Shown: in pieces, positions 18,933 to 28,516 of the stretch
Position numbering within the stretch: the first letter of the stretch is position 1
How the letters are laid out: every line of letters begins with the position of its first letter
NCBI GenBank assembly: GCA_049514215.1
Contig: JBEKVI010000063.1
Coordinates: 18,232 to 82,231 of the forward strand
Source of the DNA: BOG-994 sp049514215
GTDB lineage: Bacteria > Pseudomonadota > Gammaproteobacteria > Burkholderiales > Burkholderiaceae_D
Reading direction: 5' to 3'
DNA: 64,000 nt
The notes under the pieces: model-generated
The model's input: the letters and a program-made list of their open reading frames with translations, nothing else
Database searches by the model: none
Told to the model about the DNA's origin: nothing
Translations under genes and position numbers: made by a program

Positions 18933-20099
18933 ATGCGCACCCTCACCATTCTGGGCGCCACCGGCTCGATCGGTACCAGTACGCTGGACGTGGTCGGCCG
19001 TCACCCCGAGCGTTTTCGTGTCCATGCCTTGACCGGGCATCGGCGCGTCGAATTGCTCGCAGAACAATGTGTGAGCTATCGCCCGGCGCGCGCGGTGGTG
19101 CCCGATGCGCGTTCCGCGGCACGCCTGCGCCAGCTGGTGGGCAGTCTGGCCATCGAGATTGACCACGGACCAGGAGCCTTGTGCGACGTGGCCGCCGAGG
19201 CGGACATTGTCATGGCGGCGATCGTCGGGGCCGCTGGGCTTCCGAGCGTCCTGGCGGCCGCGCGCGCGGGGCGCCAGATCCTGCTGGCCAACAAGGAGGC
19301 CCTCGTCATGAGCGGGCAACTCTTTGTGGATGCCATCAAGGAGCATGGAGCGACGTTGCTGCCGATCGACAGTGAACACAATGCCATATTCCAGTGTCTG
19401 CCGCGGGGACGAGATACGGGCCAAGAAGGCGACGGAATCGCACGCGTGTTGCTGACCGCCTCGGGCGGGCCGTTTCGCCAAACCCCGCTCGCCGAACTGG
19501 CCCGCGTCACACCGGACGAGGCGTGCGCGCATCCGAACTGGGTAATGGGGCGCAAGATCTCGGTGGACTCGGCAACGATGATGAACAAGGGTCTGGAGGT
19601 CATTGAGGCGCGCTGGCTCTTCGATGTCTCCGCCGAGCGCATCCGTGTACTGATCCATCCGCAAAGCGTCATTCATTCAATGGTCAGTTACGTCGATGGC
19701 AGCGTCATCGCACAACTTGGCAATCCTGATATGCGAACACCCATCGCGTATGCTTTGGCCTATCCTGACCGCATTGCAGCAGGGGTCGCGGAACTCGATC
19801 TGGCGCAAATTGGTACCCTGCAGTTCGAAGAGCCCGATTTGAACCGGTTTCCCTGTCTGCGTCTTGCCCAGTCGGCTCTGGTGGCCGGTGGTGGGGCTCC
19901 TGCCATCCTTAACGCGGCCAACGAAATTGCCGTCGAGGCCTTCCTCGCGGGTAAGATCGGATTTCTCGCCATTGCTCAGGCGGTAGCGGCCGTTTTGGAC
20001 GAGGTACCCAACGAGACTCCGGGATCGTTGGACCAGCTGGCAGCGATCGATGAAAAAGCGCGTGCTGCGGCGCGCGCGTTTGTGGAGAACAGCAGGTGA
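18933..20099 (+). CDS. dxr: 1-deoxy-D-xylulose 5-phosphate reductoisomerase
   Basis: Dxr makes 2-C-methyl-D-erythritol 4-phosphate in the non-mevalonate isoprenoid pathway and feeds uppS. The protein of about 388 residues has the NADPH motif ILGATGSIG, ANKEALVMSG, the metal-site LLPIDSEHNAIFQCL, and IHPQSVIHSMV. The start is uncertain: the ATG at 18933 gives the family N terminus, while GTG codons at 18924 and 18927 would overlap the cdsA end. It shares a GTGA overlap with rseP. Confidence 0.96.
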   Translation: MRTLTILGATGSIGTSTLDVVGRHPERFRVHALTGHRRVELLAEQCVSYRPARAVVPDARSAARLRQLVGSLAIEIDHGPGALCDVAAEADIVMAAIVGAAGLPSVLAAARAGRQILLANKEALVMSGQLFVDAIKEHGATLLPIDSEHNAIFQCLPRGRDTGQEGDGIARVLLTASGGPFRQTPLAELARVTPDEACAHPNWVMGRKISVDSATMMNKGLEVIEARWLFDVSAERIRVLIHPQSVIHSMVSYVDGSVIAQLGNPDMRTPIAYALAYPDRIAAGVAELDLAQIGTLQFEEPDLNRFPCLRLAQSALVAGGGAPAILNAANEIAVEAFLAGKIGFLAIAQAVAAVLDEVPNETPGSLDQLAAIDEKARAAARAFVENSR

Positions 20100-21451
20100 C
20101 TTTCCTGATTGCAGTCATTTCCTTTATCGCGGCGCTAGGCCCGCTCATCGTGTTTCACGAACTCGGGCACTTTTTGGTGGCGCGTCGATTGGGGGTGCGG
20201 GTACTGCGCTTTTCAATCGGTTTTGGGCGACCGCTGGTTCGCTGGCAGCGCAATCCCGACGCCACCGAATGGGTGTTGGCCGCGATTCCGTTGGGCGGTT
20301 TTGTAGCGATGCTCGATGAGCGCGAGATCGAACCGGGCCGCTTTACCGAACTCGAGCTGCGACGCGCCTTCAATCGTCAAAGCGTGTGGCGGCGTGCGGC
20401 CATCGTGATCGCGGGGCCTTTGGCCAATTTCTTGATCGCCATCCTGGTGTACTGGGGTGTCGGCCTCTACGGGGTGCAAGAACCCCGTCCGATTCTGGGT
20501 GCTCCACCACAGGGAACGCTGGCCGAGCGGGCCGGCGTCATGGCCGGCGATGAGGTGGCGCAGCTGGGCGGATCCCCGGTGCGCTCCATGATCGATCTGC
20601 GCTGGCGCCTCGTGAAAATTGCCGTCGATCGGGGCAGTGTGGCCATGAATGTGCGGACACCCGCCGGAGCCGACCAGCGGGTCTATCTGGATTTTGGCGG
20701 CTTTTCCGATGCGGACCTCGAGACTGATCTGCTCGAACATGTGGGCCTCGTTCTGGCCTCACCGCCCCCCATCTTGGAACAGGTTACCGCAGACGGACCG
20801 GCGGCGCGCGCCGGACTTCTCAGCGGGGATCGGATTCTCGAGGTAGACGGTCAGGCCGTGGCCAATGCCGATCAATTTCGAAACCGTGTTCAGGAGACCG
20901 TGGACCAGACAGTCACGCTGAAAGTCCTGCGAGGCCAGCGCGAGATCGTCTTTCGACTCAAGCCCGACGCCCAACCTGATCCGCGCCATCCAGGCTCGAA
21001 CATGGGAGTGATCCGGGTGACCTTGCAGCCCGCGCCGACCTTGGTGGTGCGCTATGGCTTCTTCGATGGGTTCGTCGCTGCGTGCGATCAGACCTGGGAC
21101 ATGACCACATTCTCGGTCAAGATGATGGGCAAGATGGTGATGGGCGAGGTGTCCCTGAAGAATCTCAGTGGCCCAGGGACGATGGCCGATTTCGCGGGTC
21201 AGGCAGCAAGGCGCGGGTGGATCGTCTTTGTAACATTCATTGCGTTTATTAGCGTGAGCATTGGATTGATGAACCTGCTTCCCATCCCAATGCTGGATGG
21301 GGGGCATTTGCTGTATTATTTCGTCGAAATAATCAAGGGGCGTCCGCCTTCAGAGCGCTTTCTTGAGTTGAGCCAGCGCGCGGGAATGGTGGTTCTTGCC
21401 GGCCTTATGAGCGTGGCTCTATTCAACGACTTCTCCCGCCTGCTGTTCTGA
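20096..21451 (+). CDS. rseP: site-2 metalloprotease RseP
   Basis: RseP cuts anti-sigma factor RseA inside the membrane in the envelope stress response. The 451-residue protein has the zinc motif HELGH (residues 21-25) in the first membrane segment, two PDZ domains (about residues 110-290, each with a GD-I/VAQL/ILEV-type strand), and the C-terminal NLLPIPMLDGGHLLYYFVE that supplies the third ligand. It starts with GTG overlapping the dxr stop and directly precedes bamA. Confidence 0.96.
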   Translation: MTFLIAVISFIAALGPLIVFHELGHFLVARRLGVRVLRFSIGFGRPLVRWQRNPDATEWVLAAIPLGGFVAMLDEREIEPGRFTELELRRAFNRQSVWRRAAIVIAGPLANFLIAILVYWGVGLYGVQEPRPILGAPPQGTLAERAGVMAGDEVAQLGGSPVRSMIDLRWRLVKIAVDRGSVAMNVRTPAGADQRVYLDFGGFSDADLETDLLEHVGLVLASPPPILEQVTADGPAARAGLLSGDRILEVDGQAVANADQFRNRVQETVDQTVTLKVLRGQREIVFRLKPDAQPDPRHPGSNMGVIRVTLQPAPTLVVRYGFFDGFVAACDQTWDMTTFSVKMMGKMVMGEVSLKNLSGPGTMADFAGQAARRGWIVFVTFIAFISVSIGLMNLLPIPMLDGGHLLYYFVEIIKGRPPSERFLELSQRAGMVVLAGLMSVALFNDFSRLLF

Positions 21452-21479
21452 GCTCTCACTTACCGTCTCCAAAGGTTCG

Positions 21480-23786
21480 ATGAAGGAATCCCGTATCTCG
21501 CGAAAACGATTTCACCTGCATCCACTTGCTGCGCTGCTCATGGCGCTCGGAGTCAGCGGGGCCTACGCAATCGAACCCTTTGTCGTCAAAGATATCCGCG
21601 TGGAAGGCGTACAGCGCACTGAACCGGGCACTGTGTTCAGCTACCTTCCCGTGAAAGTCGGCGACCGGTTCGACGATGCCAAGGCCACAACTGCGCTCAA
21701 AGCGCTCTATGCAACGGGTTTTTTCAAGGACGTGCGCATCGAGCAGGGCGACAACGGCGTTCTCATCGTGATCGTCGAGGAGCGACCTTCGATTGCCTCG
21801 GTTGATTTCACCGGCGTGCACGAATTCGACAAGGACCAGCTGCGCAAGGCATTGAAGGATCTTGGCCTCTCGGAGACGCAGATCTTTGATCGCTCCTTGC
21901 TCGATCGCGCCGAGCAGGAACTCAAGCGTCAATACCTCACGCGCGGCAAGTACGCCGCGACGGTTACGACGACTGTCACGCCGCTCGAACGCAATCGGGT
22001 GAGCATCGTCTTTAATGTCGACGAAGGGGATGCGGCTAAGATTCGCCAGATTCGGATCATTGGCAACAAGGTGTTCTCCGAGAAGGACTTGATCGAGCAG
22101 CTGAATCTGACCACACCCGGGTGGCTGACCTGGTACACCAAGTCGGATCAGTATTCCAAGCAAAAGCTCACGGGCGACCTCGAGACCCTGCGCTCGTACT
22201 ATCTGAACCGCGGCTACCTTGAGTTCAACGTCGATTCGACCCAGGTGTCGATCACGCCCGACAAGAAGGATATCTACATCACGATCAACATCACCGAGGG
22301 CCAGCAGTACACGGTCTCGGACATCAAGCTGGCGGGAACGCTTCTGATCGAGGAACCCGAGTTGAGGCGGTATATTTCGCTCTCGCCCGGGGCGGTGTAT
22401 TCGGCCGCCGAGCTCACGGCCTCGACCAAGCGCATCCAGGATCGCTTGGGCGCGCTCGGATATGCCTTCGCCAACGCCAATGCTTCGCCCGACATCGATC
22501 GGGAGCATCGGACGGCGGCCGTGACGATCTTCATCGACCCGGGTCGTCGCGCCTACGTGCGTAATATCAATATCACGGGCAACACCAAAACACGCGATGA
22601 GGTCATCCGGCGCGAGATGCGGCAACCGGAAGAGGGCTGGTACGACGCGGATAAGATCAAGCTTTCCAAGGACCGCCTCGAGCGCCTCGGCTATTTCAAG
22701 GACGTCACGGTCGAGACGCCCCAAGTCGCTGGCTCTGCCGATCAGGTGGATGTGAATGTCGCGGTGACGGAGAAGCCGACCGGGAGCTTTAACATCGGCG
22801 CGGGCTTCTCTTCGGCTGAAAAGCTCGTTCTATCGACCTCGGTGCAGCAGAGCAATTTATTTGGCAGTGGCGAGAATGTCGGCATCGAAGTCGACACTAG
22901 CTCCTTGTATCGCACCATTGCATTAAACGCGACCGACCCGTACTTCACCGATAACGGCGTAAGCCGCTCCTTCGAAGCCTACTATCGGACGTTTAACCCG
23001 AACATCCTCGATCTGGGTGACTACGAAATCAAGACCACCGGCTTGGGCACGACCTGGGGTGTGCCGTTTACCGAGTTCGACACCGTCTTCTTCGGTGTCA
23101 AGGTCGAAAACACCCAGGTCGATCTGACTTCCACGGCGCCGGAAGTCTATATCGACTACGTGAAGCAATTCGGGGCCTACAGCACGGCGCTCATCGGGAC
23201 CGCTTCCTGGACGCGGGACAGTCGCAACAGCGTCGTAGCTCCGGTGCGCGGCGAGTATCAGCACGCCTACTTTGAAGTAAGCGCCCCGCTCGAGGTGAAG
23301 TATTACCGGACGGGTTATCAGCAGACGAACTACTTCCCGTTGAACAAGGACTACACGATTTCGCTTAATGGCCAGGTCGACTTCGGACATGGTTACGGCG
23401 GCGATCCGCTGCCGGTTTTCAAGAATTTCTATGCGGGTGGTATCGGCTCGGTGCGCGGCTACGACACGAGCTCTCTGGGTCCTAAGGACATCAACGGCGA
23501 CGCGATCGGCGGCAGCAAGCGCCTGAACGGCAACGCGGAATTCCTCTTTCCCATTCCGGGCACAGGAAACGACCGGTCGTTCCGGGGCTTTCTATTTACC
23601 GACGGCGGCAATGTGTTCGGGCCCGCGGACAAGATCAGCTTCTCGACTTTGCGGTATTCCGCTGGGATCGGGCTGAATTGGCTCTCGCCGCTGGGTGCGC
23701 TGCGCTTGAGTTTCGGCCAGCCGCTGAACGCCAAGCCCGGGGACAATATTCAAAAGCTGCAGTTCACCATCGGCAGCGGTTTCTAA
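21480..23786 (+). CDS. bamA: outer membrane assembly factor BamA
   Basis: BamA folds beta-barrel proteins into the outer membrane. The 768-residue precursor has a signal peptide of about 30 residues ending SGAYA, five POTRA repeats (to about residue 430), and a 16-strand barrel with the GSVRGYD lid motif. It ends in GSGF, with the terminal phenylalanine expected of outer-membrane proteins. It sits between rseP and skp as in most Gram-negative bacteria. Confidence 0.97.
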   Translation: MKESRISRKRFHLHPLAALLMALGVSGAYAIEPFVVKDIRVEGVQRTEPGTVFSYLPVKVGDRFDDAKATTALKALYATGFFKDVRIEQGDNGVLIVIVEERPSIASVDFTGVHEFDKDQLRKALKDLGLSETQIFDRSLLDRAEQELKRQYLTRGKYAATVTTTVTPLERNRVSIVFNVDEGDAAKIRQIRIIGNKVFSEKDLIEQLNLTTPGWLTWYTKSDQYSKQKLTGDLETLRSYYLNRGYLEFNVDSTQVSITPDKKDIYITINITEGQQYTVSDIKLAGTLLIEEPELRRYISLSPGAVYSAAELTASTKRIQDRLGALGYAFANANASPDIDREHRTAAVTIFIDPGRRAYVRNINITGNTKTRDEVIRREMRQPEEGWYDADKIKLSKDRLERLGYFKDVTVETPQVAGSADQVDVNVAVTEKPTGSFNIGAGFSSAEKLVLSTSVQQSNLFGSGENVGIEVDTSSLYRTIALNATDPYFTDNGVSRSFEAYYRTFNPNILDLGDYEIKTTGLGTTWGVPFTEFDTVFFGVKVENTQVDLTSTAPEVYIDYVKQFGAYSTALIGTASWTRDSRNSVVAPVRGEYQHAYFEVSAPLEVKYYRTGYQQTNYFPLNKDYTISLNGQVDFGHGYGGDPLPVFKNFYAGGIGSVRGYDTSSLGPKDINGDAIGGSKRLNGNAEFLFPIPGTGNDRSFRGFLFTDGGNVFGPADKISFSTLRYSAGIGLNWLSPLGALRLSFGQPLNAKPGDNIQKLQFTIGSGF

Positions 23787-23812
23787 ACAAGTGTGATGTG
23801 GGTGAGGTTAGC

Positions 23813-24397
23813 ATGATGAATCGAGAGCCCTTTGGGCGCATGTACGTTGTTGTCTGGGTGGCGCTGCTGGGACTTGCGGCCGGCAGTGCGTGGGCACAGG
23901 ACTCCGCGACCCCGCACCTGGGTTATGTCAGCCTGGACCGGATCCTGCGTGACTCGGTTCCGGCCAAGGCGGCCCAGGCCAAGCTTGATGCCGAATTCTC
24001 GTCGCGGCAAAAGGAGCTTGCCGATACGGCTGCGCGTCTTAAGCCCATGTACGATTATTTGGAAAAAAATGCCGCGGTTATTTCGGATTCCGAGCGTGCA
24101 CGGCGCCAGAAGGAACTGGCCGACCAAGACAAGGACTTCCAAAGGCGCCAGCGCGAATTCAACGAGGACGTGAATCAACGCAAGAACGAGGAGCTCGCTG
24201 CCGTCGTCGAAAAGGCCAATCGCGTGATCAAGCAGATCGCCGAGGCTGAGAAATACGACATGATCTTCCAGGAAGCCGTCTACGTGAATCCGCGGGTGGA
24301 TATCACCGACAAGGTTCTGAAGGTCCTCAACAGCCAGTCGAGCACGTCTTCGAGCGGTACACCCAGCGGGGCGCCTCCCGCCCCGGCTGCGAAGTAA
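23813..24397 (+). CDS. skp: periplasmic chaperone Skp/OmpH
   Basis: Skp holds unfolded outer-membrane proteins in the periplasm on the way to BamA. The 194-residue precursor has a signal peptide ending GSAWA, then LGYVSLDRILRDS and a long charged coiled coil (about residues 55-135) that forms the tentacles. The C terminus is an unusual Ser-, Gly-, Pro- and Ala-rich tail after residue 175. The frame is open upstream into bamA; GTGAGG lies before the ATG pair at 23813/23816. Confidence 0.9.
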   Translation: MMNREPFGRMYVVVWVALLGLAAGSAWAQDSATPHLGYVSLDRILRDSVPAKAAQAKLDAEFSSRQKELADTAARLKPMYDYLEKNAAVISDSERARRQKELADQDKDFQRRQREFNEDVNQRKNEELAAVVEKANRVIKQIAEAEKYDMIFQEAVYVNPRVDITDKVLKVLNSQSSTSSSGTPSGAPPAPAAK

Positions 24398-24420
24398 GGG
24401 GTAGCGCGGCGATAGCGAGT

Positions 24421-25488
24421 ATGAGCACAAACCTGCCGCCGACCGTAGTGCCCATCGGGTCGTTGGTCGAGCGGTTTGGTGGCGAGCTCAGGGGCGACCC
24501 CGCAACCGCGATCACGGGTGTCTCCAGTCTTGAGCTGGCCACGACGCACCAGCTCGCCTTCCTCTCGAATCCGCGCCTGCGGCCGCTGGTGGCCCAGACC
24601 CGGGCCGCCGCAGTGCTGATTCGGGCCGGAGATGTCGATGCGGCCGCCGGCGGCACGACCATCCTCTGGGTGGTGGATGACCCCTATCTGCAATTCGCGC
24701 GTATCGCCCAGTTCTTCGCGGACAAGGAGCACGTTGCACCCGAGCCTGGGGTGCACCCGAGCGCGGTCGTCGATCCCTCGGCCCGCATTCATCCCTTGGC
24801 CCATGTCGGGCCGATGGCGGTCATCGGGGCCGTGGTCGAGATCGCCGAGGATGTGGTCATCGGCCCGGCCTGCACGATCGGGGAGGGGGTTCGGATTGAC
24901 TCGGGCACCCGCCTTTACGCCCGGGTGACGATCTATCCCCACTGCCACCTGGGCGCGCGCGGCTTGATTCATGCGGGCGTCGTCATTGGGGCCGACGGAT
25001 TTGGATTTGCGCGCGACAAAGAGGTATGGGTGAAAATTCCCCAGACTGGGCGCGTGGTCATCGGAGAGGATGTCGAGATCGGGGCCAACACGACGATCGA
25101 CCGGGGCGCTATCGGCGATACGGTGATCGGTAACGGGGTGAAGATTGACAATCAGGTTCAGATCGGCCACAACGTGCGCATCGGCGACTACACTGCCATC
25201 GCCGGATGCGTGGGCATCGCCGGCAGTGCCATCATCGGTCAACGGTGCATGTTGGGTGGTGCGGCCATGATCCTCGGACATCTGGAACTGGCGGACGATG
25301 TCAGCATTTCCGTGGGGACTGTGATCGCGCGCTCGATTCACAAGCCTGGGCTCTATACGGGGTTCTATCCTGTCTCCGAGAACGCAGACTGGGAGAAAAA
25401 CGCCGTGATGGTGCGCCATCTCGACGGGCTGCGGGACCGGGTACGCGCTCTCGAAAGGCAACTCAAGAAGGGTCAGGGTCTGACATGA
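24421..25488 (+). CDS. lpxD: UDP-3-O-(3-hydroxyacyl)glucosamine N-acyltransferase
   Basis: LpxD adds the second acyl chain in lipid A synthesis. The 355-residue protein has an N-terminal uridine-binding domain (about 1-110) and a left-handed beta helix of hexapeptide repeats (about 115-320) with the catalytic His region NQVQIGHNVRIG and the acyl-binding GADGFGFA. A C-terminal helix completes it. Its stop overlaps the fabZ start by four bases. Confidence 0.97.
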   Translation: MSTNLPPTVVPIGSLVERFGGELRGDPATAITGVSSLELATTHQLAFLSNPRLRPLVAQTRAAAVLIRAGDVDAAAGGTTILWVVDDPYLQFARIAQFFADKEHVAPEPGVHPSAVVDPSARIHPLAHVGPMAVIGAVVEIAEDVVIGPACTIGEGVRIDSGTRLYARVTIYPHCHLGARGLIHAGVVIGADGFGFARDKEVWVKIPQTGRVVIGEDVEIGANTTIDRGAIGDTVIGNGVKIDNQVQIGHNVRIGDYTAIAGCVGIAGSAIIGQRCMLGGAAMILGHLELADDVSISVGTVIARSIHKPGLYTGFYPVSENADWEKNAVMVRHLDGLRDRVRALERQLKKGQGLT

Positions 25489-25946
25489 ACACACTGGATA
25501 TCCACCAGATTCTGGAGTACTTGCCTCACCGCTTTCCGATGCTGCTCGTTGATCGGGTGTTGGACGTCGTGCCGGGGGAGCGGATTAAGGCGCTGAAGAA
25601 CGTGTCCATCAACGAGCCCTATTTCCCGGGGCACTATCCGCATCGTCCCGTGATGCCCGGAGTGCTTGTCATCGAGGCGCTCGCGCAAACGGCGGCTGTG
25701 CTCTCGTTTCTGACGATGGGGCAAAAGCCCAACGACCGCTCGATGTATTACTTCGTGGGCATCGATGGGGCCCGTTTCAAGCGACCGGTCGAGCCTGGCG
25801 ACCAGCTGGTGATGGAAGTGGAGATCACGCGTAAGGCCCGCGGCATGTGGAAGTATCTGGGCAAAGCGTATGTCGACGAGGCCCTCGCCGCCGAGGCCGA
25901 ACTGATGTGCACCTACAAGATGATTAGCGAGGACGCGGTGCCATGA
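25485..25946 (+). CDS. fabZ: 3-hydroxyacyl-ACP dehydratase FabZ
   Basis: FabZ dehydrates 3-hydroxyacyl-ACP in fatty acid synthesis and so competes with LpxA for its substrate. The 153-residue hot-dog-fold protein has LPHRFPMLLVDRV, the catalytic His in FPGHYPHRPVMPGVL, and the catalytic Glu in VIEALAQ. The frame is open far upstream, but the ATGA overlap with lpxD at 25485 gives the family start MNTLDIHQILEYLPH. It also overlaps lpxA by four bases. Confidence 0.97.
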   Translation: MNTLDIHQILEYLPHRFPMLLVDRVLDVVPGERIKALKNVSINEPYFPGHYPHRPVMPGVLVIEALAQTAAVLSFLTMGQKPNDRSMYYFVGIDGARFKRPVEPGDQLVMEVEITRKARGMWKYLGKAYVDEALAAEAELMCTYKMISEDAVP

Positions 25947-26731
25947 CGCGGATTCATTCCACGGCCGTGGTTGACCCTCGGGCCGAACTGGCCGACGACG
26001 TGGAAGTCGGACCCTACTCGATCATCGGTGCAGGCGTTTGCATCGGCAGCGCAACGCGCGTGGCGGCACACGTCGTCTTAGACGGGCATACCACGATCGG
26101 CTCGCACAACCTGATCGCGCCGTTCTGCAGCCTGGGCGGGCCGCCGCAGGACAAGAAATACGCCGGCGAGCCGACGTCGCTTCAGATCGGCGATCGCAAT
26201 GTCATCCGCGAGTACTGCTACTTCAACACTGGTACGGTGCAAGATGCCGGGGTGACCCGCATTGGCGACGACAACTGGATCATGGGATACGTCCATGTCG
26301 CCCACGATTGCCAGGTGGGCAATAACGTCACCCTGGCCAATAGCGTCCAGCTCGGTGGCCACGTCCGTGTCGGCGATTGGGCGATCATCGGCGGCCTTTG
26401 CGGGGTACATCAGTTTGTCCGGGTCGGTGCCCATGTGATGGTTGGGGCGCACAGCTATCTCTCGCAGGACGTTCCGCCCTACGTACTGTGCTCGGGAAAT
26501 CCCACGGCCCCGTACGGATTAAACAGCGAAGGCCTAAGACGCCGGGACTTCACGCCCGCGTCGATCGCCCTGCTGCGACAGGCCTACAAGTTGCTCTACC
26601 GTTCCGGGCTTAAGCTGGATGCGGCTAAAGAGGCGATTGCAGCACTCGCGCGCGATGCCGGCCAAAACGACAATCCCCTGCAGCTTTTGGTTGACTTTGT
26701 CCAGTCGGCCGAGCGCGGGATCATCCGGTAA
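25943..26731 (+). CDS. lpxA: UDP-N-acetylglucosamine acyltransferase
   Basis: LpxA carries out the first step of lipid A synthesis, acylating UDP-GlcNAc from 3-hydroxyacyl-ACP. The 262-residue protein is a left-handed beta helix from IHSTAVVDPRAELADDVEVG to about residue 190, with the catalytic His in YVHVAHDCQVG and a helical C-terminal domain. It starts at the ATGA overlap with fabZ. Confidence 0.97.
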   Translation: MTRIHSTAVVDPRAELADDVEVGPYSIIGAGVCIGSATRVAAHVVLDGHTTIGSHNLIAPFCSLGGPPQDKKYAGEPTSLQIGDRNVIREYCYFNTGTVQDAGVTRIGDDNWIMGYVHVAHDCQVGNNVTLANSVQLGGHVRVGDWAIIGGLCGVHQFVRVGAHVMVGAHSYLSQDVPPYVLCSGNPTAPYGLNSEGLRRRDFTPASIALLRQAYKLLYRSGLKLDAAKEAIAALARDAGQNDNPLQLLVDFVQSAERGIIR

Positions 26732-26751
26732 TCCGGTTGGGGAACTCCAAG

Positions 26752-27891
26752 GTGCCTGTCGCGCTGGTGGCTGGAGAGGCATCGGGTGATTTGCTGGCCG
26801 GGCTGCTTCTGGGCGGGCTCAAAAAGCGCATCGAAGGGCTCGCCGCCTATGGAATCGGAGGACCCCGGATGGTCGAACAAGGGTTCGTCGCCGATTGGCC
26901 GATGGAGAAACTGTCGGTTCGCGGTTATGTGGAAGTCCTGCGCCATTATCGTGAAATCGCTGCGATCCGGCGTGTGCTGCGCCAGCGCCTGATCGCCGAT
27001 CCGCCGCGTGCGTTTATTGGCGTGGATGCCCCCGACTTCAATTTGGATCTGGAGATCGCGCTACGCCGACGCAGGATACCCACCATCCAATTCGTGAGCC
27101 CTTCGATTTGGGCGTGGCGCGGCGAGCGCATCCACAAGATCCGCCAGGCCGTCGATCATATGCTCGTCCTGTTTCCCTTCGAGGAATCGATCTATCAGAA
27201 GGCAGGGATCCCGGCCACCTACGTCGGGCATCCCTTGGCCGAAATCATTCCCGACCAACCCGATCGCGCCGGCGCGCGGGCGGCGCTGGGACTCGCCCCG
27301 GATCGGCCCGTGCTCGCCGTTTTGCCGGGCAGCCGCCTGTCCGAGATCCGCTATATCGCGCCGGCTTTCATGCGTGCAGCCGAACGCGTGGTGCAGCGGC
27401 ATCCCGAGCTTCAGGTCATCGTTCCGCTGGCAACGAACGGCACATCGGAGCTCTTTCGTTCCATGCTACGCGGGGCGGGGCTCGGACGGTTTGCCGGCTC
27501 CATTGTGCTCGGGCGGTCTCACGAAACCCTGGCGGCCTGCGATGCCGCCCTCGTGGCCAGTGGCACGGCAACGCTCGAGGCCGCGCTTTATAAGCGTCCG
27601 ATGGTGATTGCCTATAAGATGGCGCGCCTGTCATGGATGAAGATGCGCCGCATGGCGTATCTGCCCTGGGTCGGTTTGCCGAACATTCTGGCGCGCGAGT
27701 TCCTGGTACCCGAACTCCTGCAAAACGCGGCCACGCCGGAGGCCCTTGCGCGCGCGCTCGAGGTGCAGCTCTTCGATGTGGCCAATCGGCTGCAATTGGA
27801 GGAGCGCTTTGCCGCCATGCATCAGGAACTGCGTCGCGACACGGCCAGGTTGGCCGCAGACGCGGTCGCAAGCCTCGTTCAACATCCCTGA
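26752..27891 (+). CDS. lpxB: lipid-A-disaccharide synthase
   Basis: LpxB condenses UDP-diacylglucosamine with lipid X to give the lipid A disaccharide. The 379-residue protein begins VALVAGEASGDLLAG and has FVSPSIWAWR, LPFE, LPGSRLSEI and the C-terminal sugar-nucleotide region ASGTATLEAAL. A GTG at 26752 has GGGGA about nine bases upstream and gives the family N terminus; the TTG at 26737 in the same frame is the alternative. Confidence 0.95.
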   Translation: MPVALVAGEASGDLLAGLLLGGLKKRIEGLAAYGIGGPRMVEQGFVADWPMEKLSVRGYVEVLRHYREIAAIRRVLRQRLIADPPRAFIGVDAPDFNLDLEIALRRRRIPTIQFVSPSIWAWRGERIHKIRQAVDHMLVLFPFEESIYQKAGIPATYVGHPLAEIIPDQPDRAGARAALGLAPDRPVLAVLPGSRLSEIRYIAPAFMRAAERVVQRHPELQVIVPLATNGTSELFRSMLRGAGLGRFAGSIVLGRSHETLAACDAALVASGTATLEAALYKRPMVIAYKMARLSWMKMRRMAYLPWVGLPNILAREFLVPELLQNAATPEALARALEVQLFDVANRLQLEERFAAMHQELRRDTARLAADAVASLVQHP

Positions 27892-27892
27892 T

Positions 27893-28516
27893 ATGGCCTC
27901 TCGCTCTTTGCCTCGAAAGCCGCTGGCCCGAACCCCCCTGGGTGAAGTGGTCTGCGGCGTCGACGAGGCAGGACGCGGTCCCCTGGCGGGTGCCGTGTTC
28001 GCCGCGGCGGTCATCTTGGATCCGGGCAAGCGCGTTCGCGGCATCCGCGACTCGAAGCTCCTCACCGCCAGCGAGCGCGAGCGGCTCGCGCTTCAGATCC
28101 AGGAACGCTCCACTGCCTGGGCCGTGGCGCACGCGTCCGTCGAGGAGATCGACGCGCTCAACATCCTGGGCGCGACCCTTCTGGCAATGCAGCGCGCCGT
28201 CGATGCGCTGCGCGTGCCCGCCCAGCATGCCTGGATCGACGGTCCCCACTGCCCCGCGCTGAGCATTCCGTCGCGTCCCATCATCAACGGCGACGCCACC
28301 GTCCTTGCGATTGCGGCGGCCTCGATTCTCGCAAAGACGGCGCGCGATGCCTACATGCTCGAGTTGCATGCGCTTTACCCCGAGTACGGATTCGATCAAC
28401 ACATGGGCTACGGTACACCGCGGCATCTGGCCGAACTCGACCGCCACGGGGCCACTCCGGTGCACCGAGCGAGTTTCGCGCCGGTCCGGGCGGTGCTGTC
28501 CCGTGCACGCTCATGA
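27893..28516 (+). CDS. rnhB: ribonuclease HII
   Basis: RNase HII removes ribonucleotides from DNA and RNA primers. The 207-residue protein has the catalytic acidic residues in CGVDEAGRGPLAG (Asp, Glu), in the IDGP region (Asp) and in AAASILAKTARDAYM (Asp), plus GYGTPRHLAEL near the C terminus. The start follows the lpxB stop by one base. The lpxB-rnhB order is widespread in proteobacteria. Confidence 0.97.
   Translation: MASRSLPRKPLARTPLGEVVCGVDEAGRGPLAGAVFAAAVILDPGKRVRGIRDSKLLTASERERLALQIQERSTAWAVAHASVEEIDALNILGATLLAMQRAVDALRVPAQHAWIDGPHCPALSIPSRPIINGDATVLAIAAASILAKTARDAYMLELHALYPEYGFDQHMGYGTPRHLAELDRHGATPVHRASFAPVRAVLSRARS

Noticed and set aside
21456..22724. 422-residue minus-strand frame opposite bamA
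   Set aside because: Antisense to the POTRA region of bamA; composition typical of a shadow.
24280..25494. 404-residue minus-strand frame opposite skp and lpxD
   Set aside because: It is an antisense shadow of strongly supported genes; the translation is rich in His, Asp and Arg with no domain pattern.
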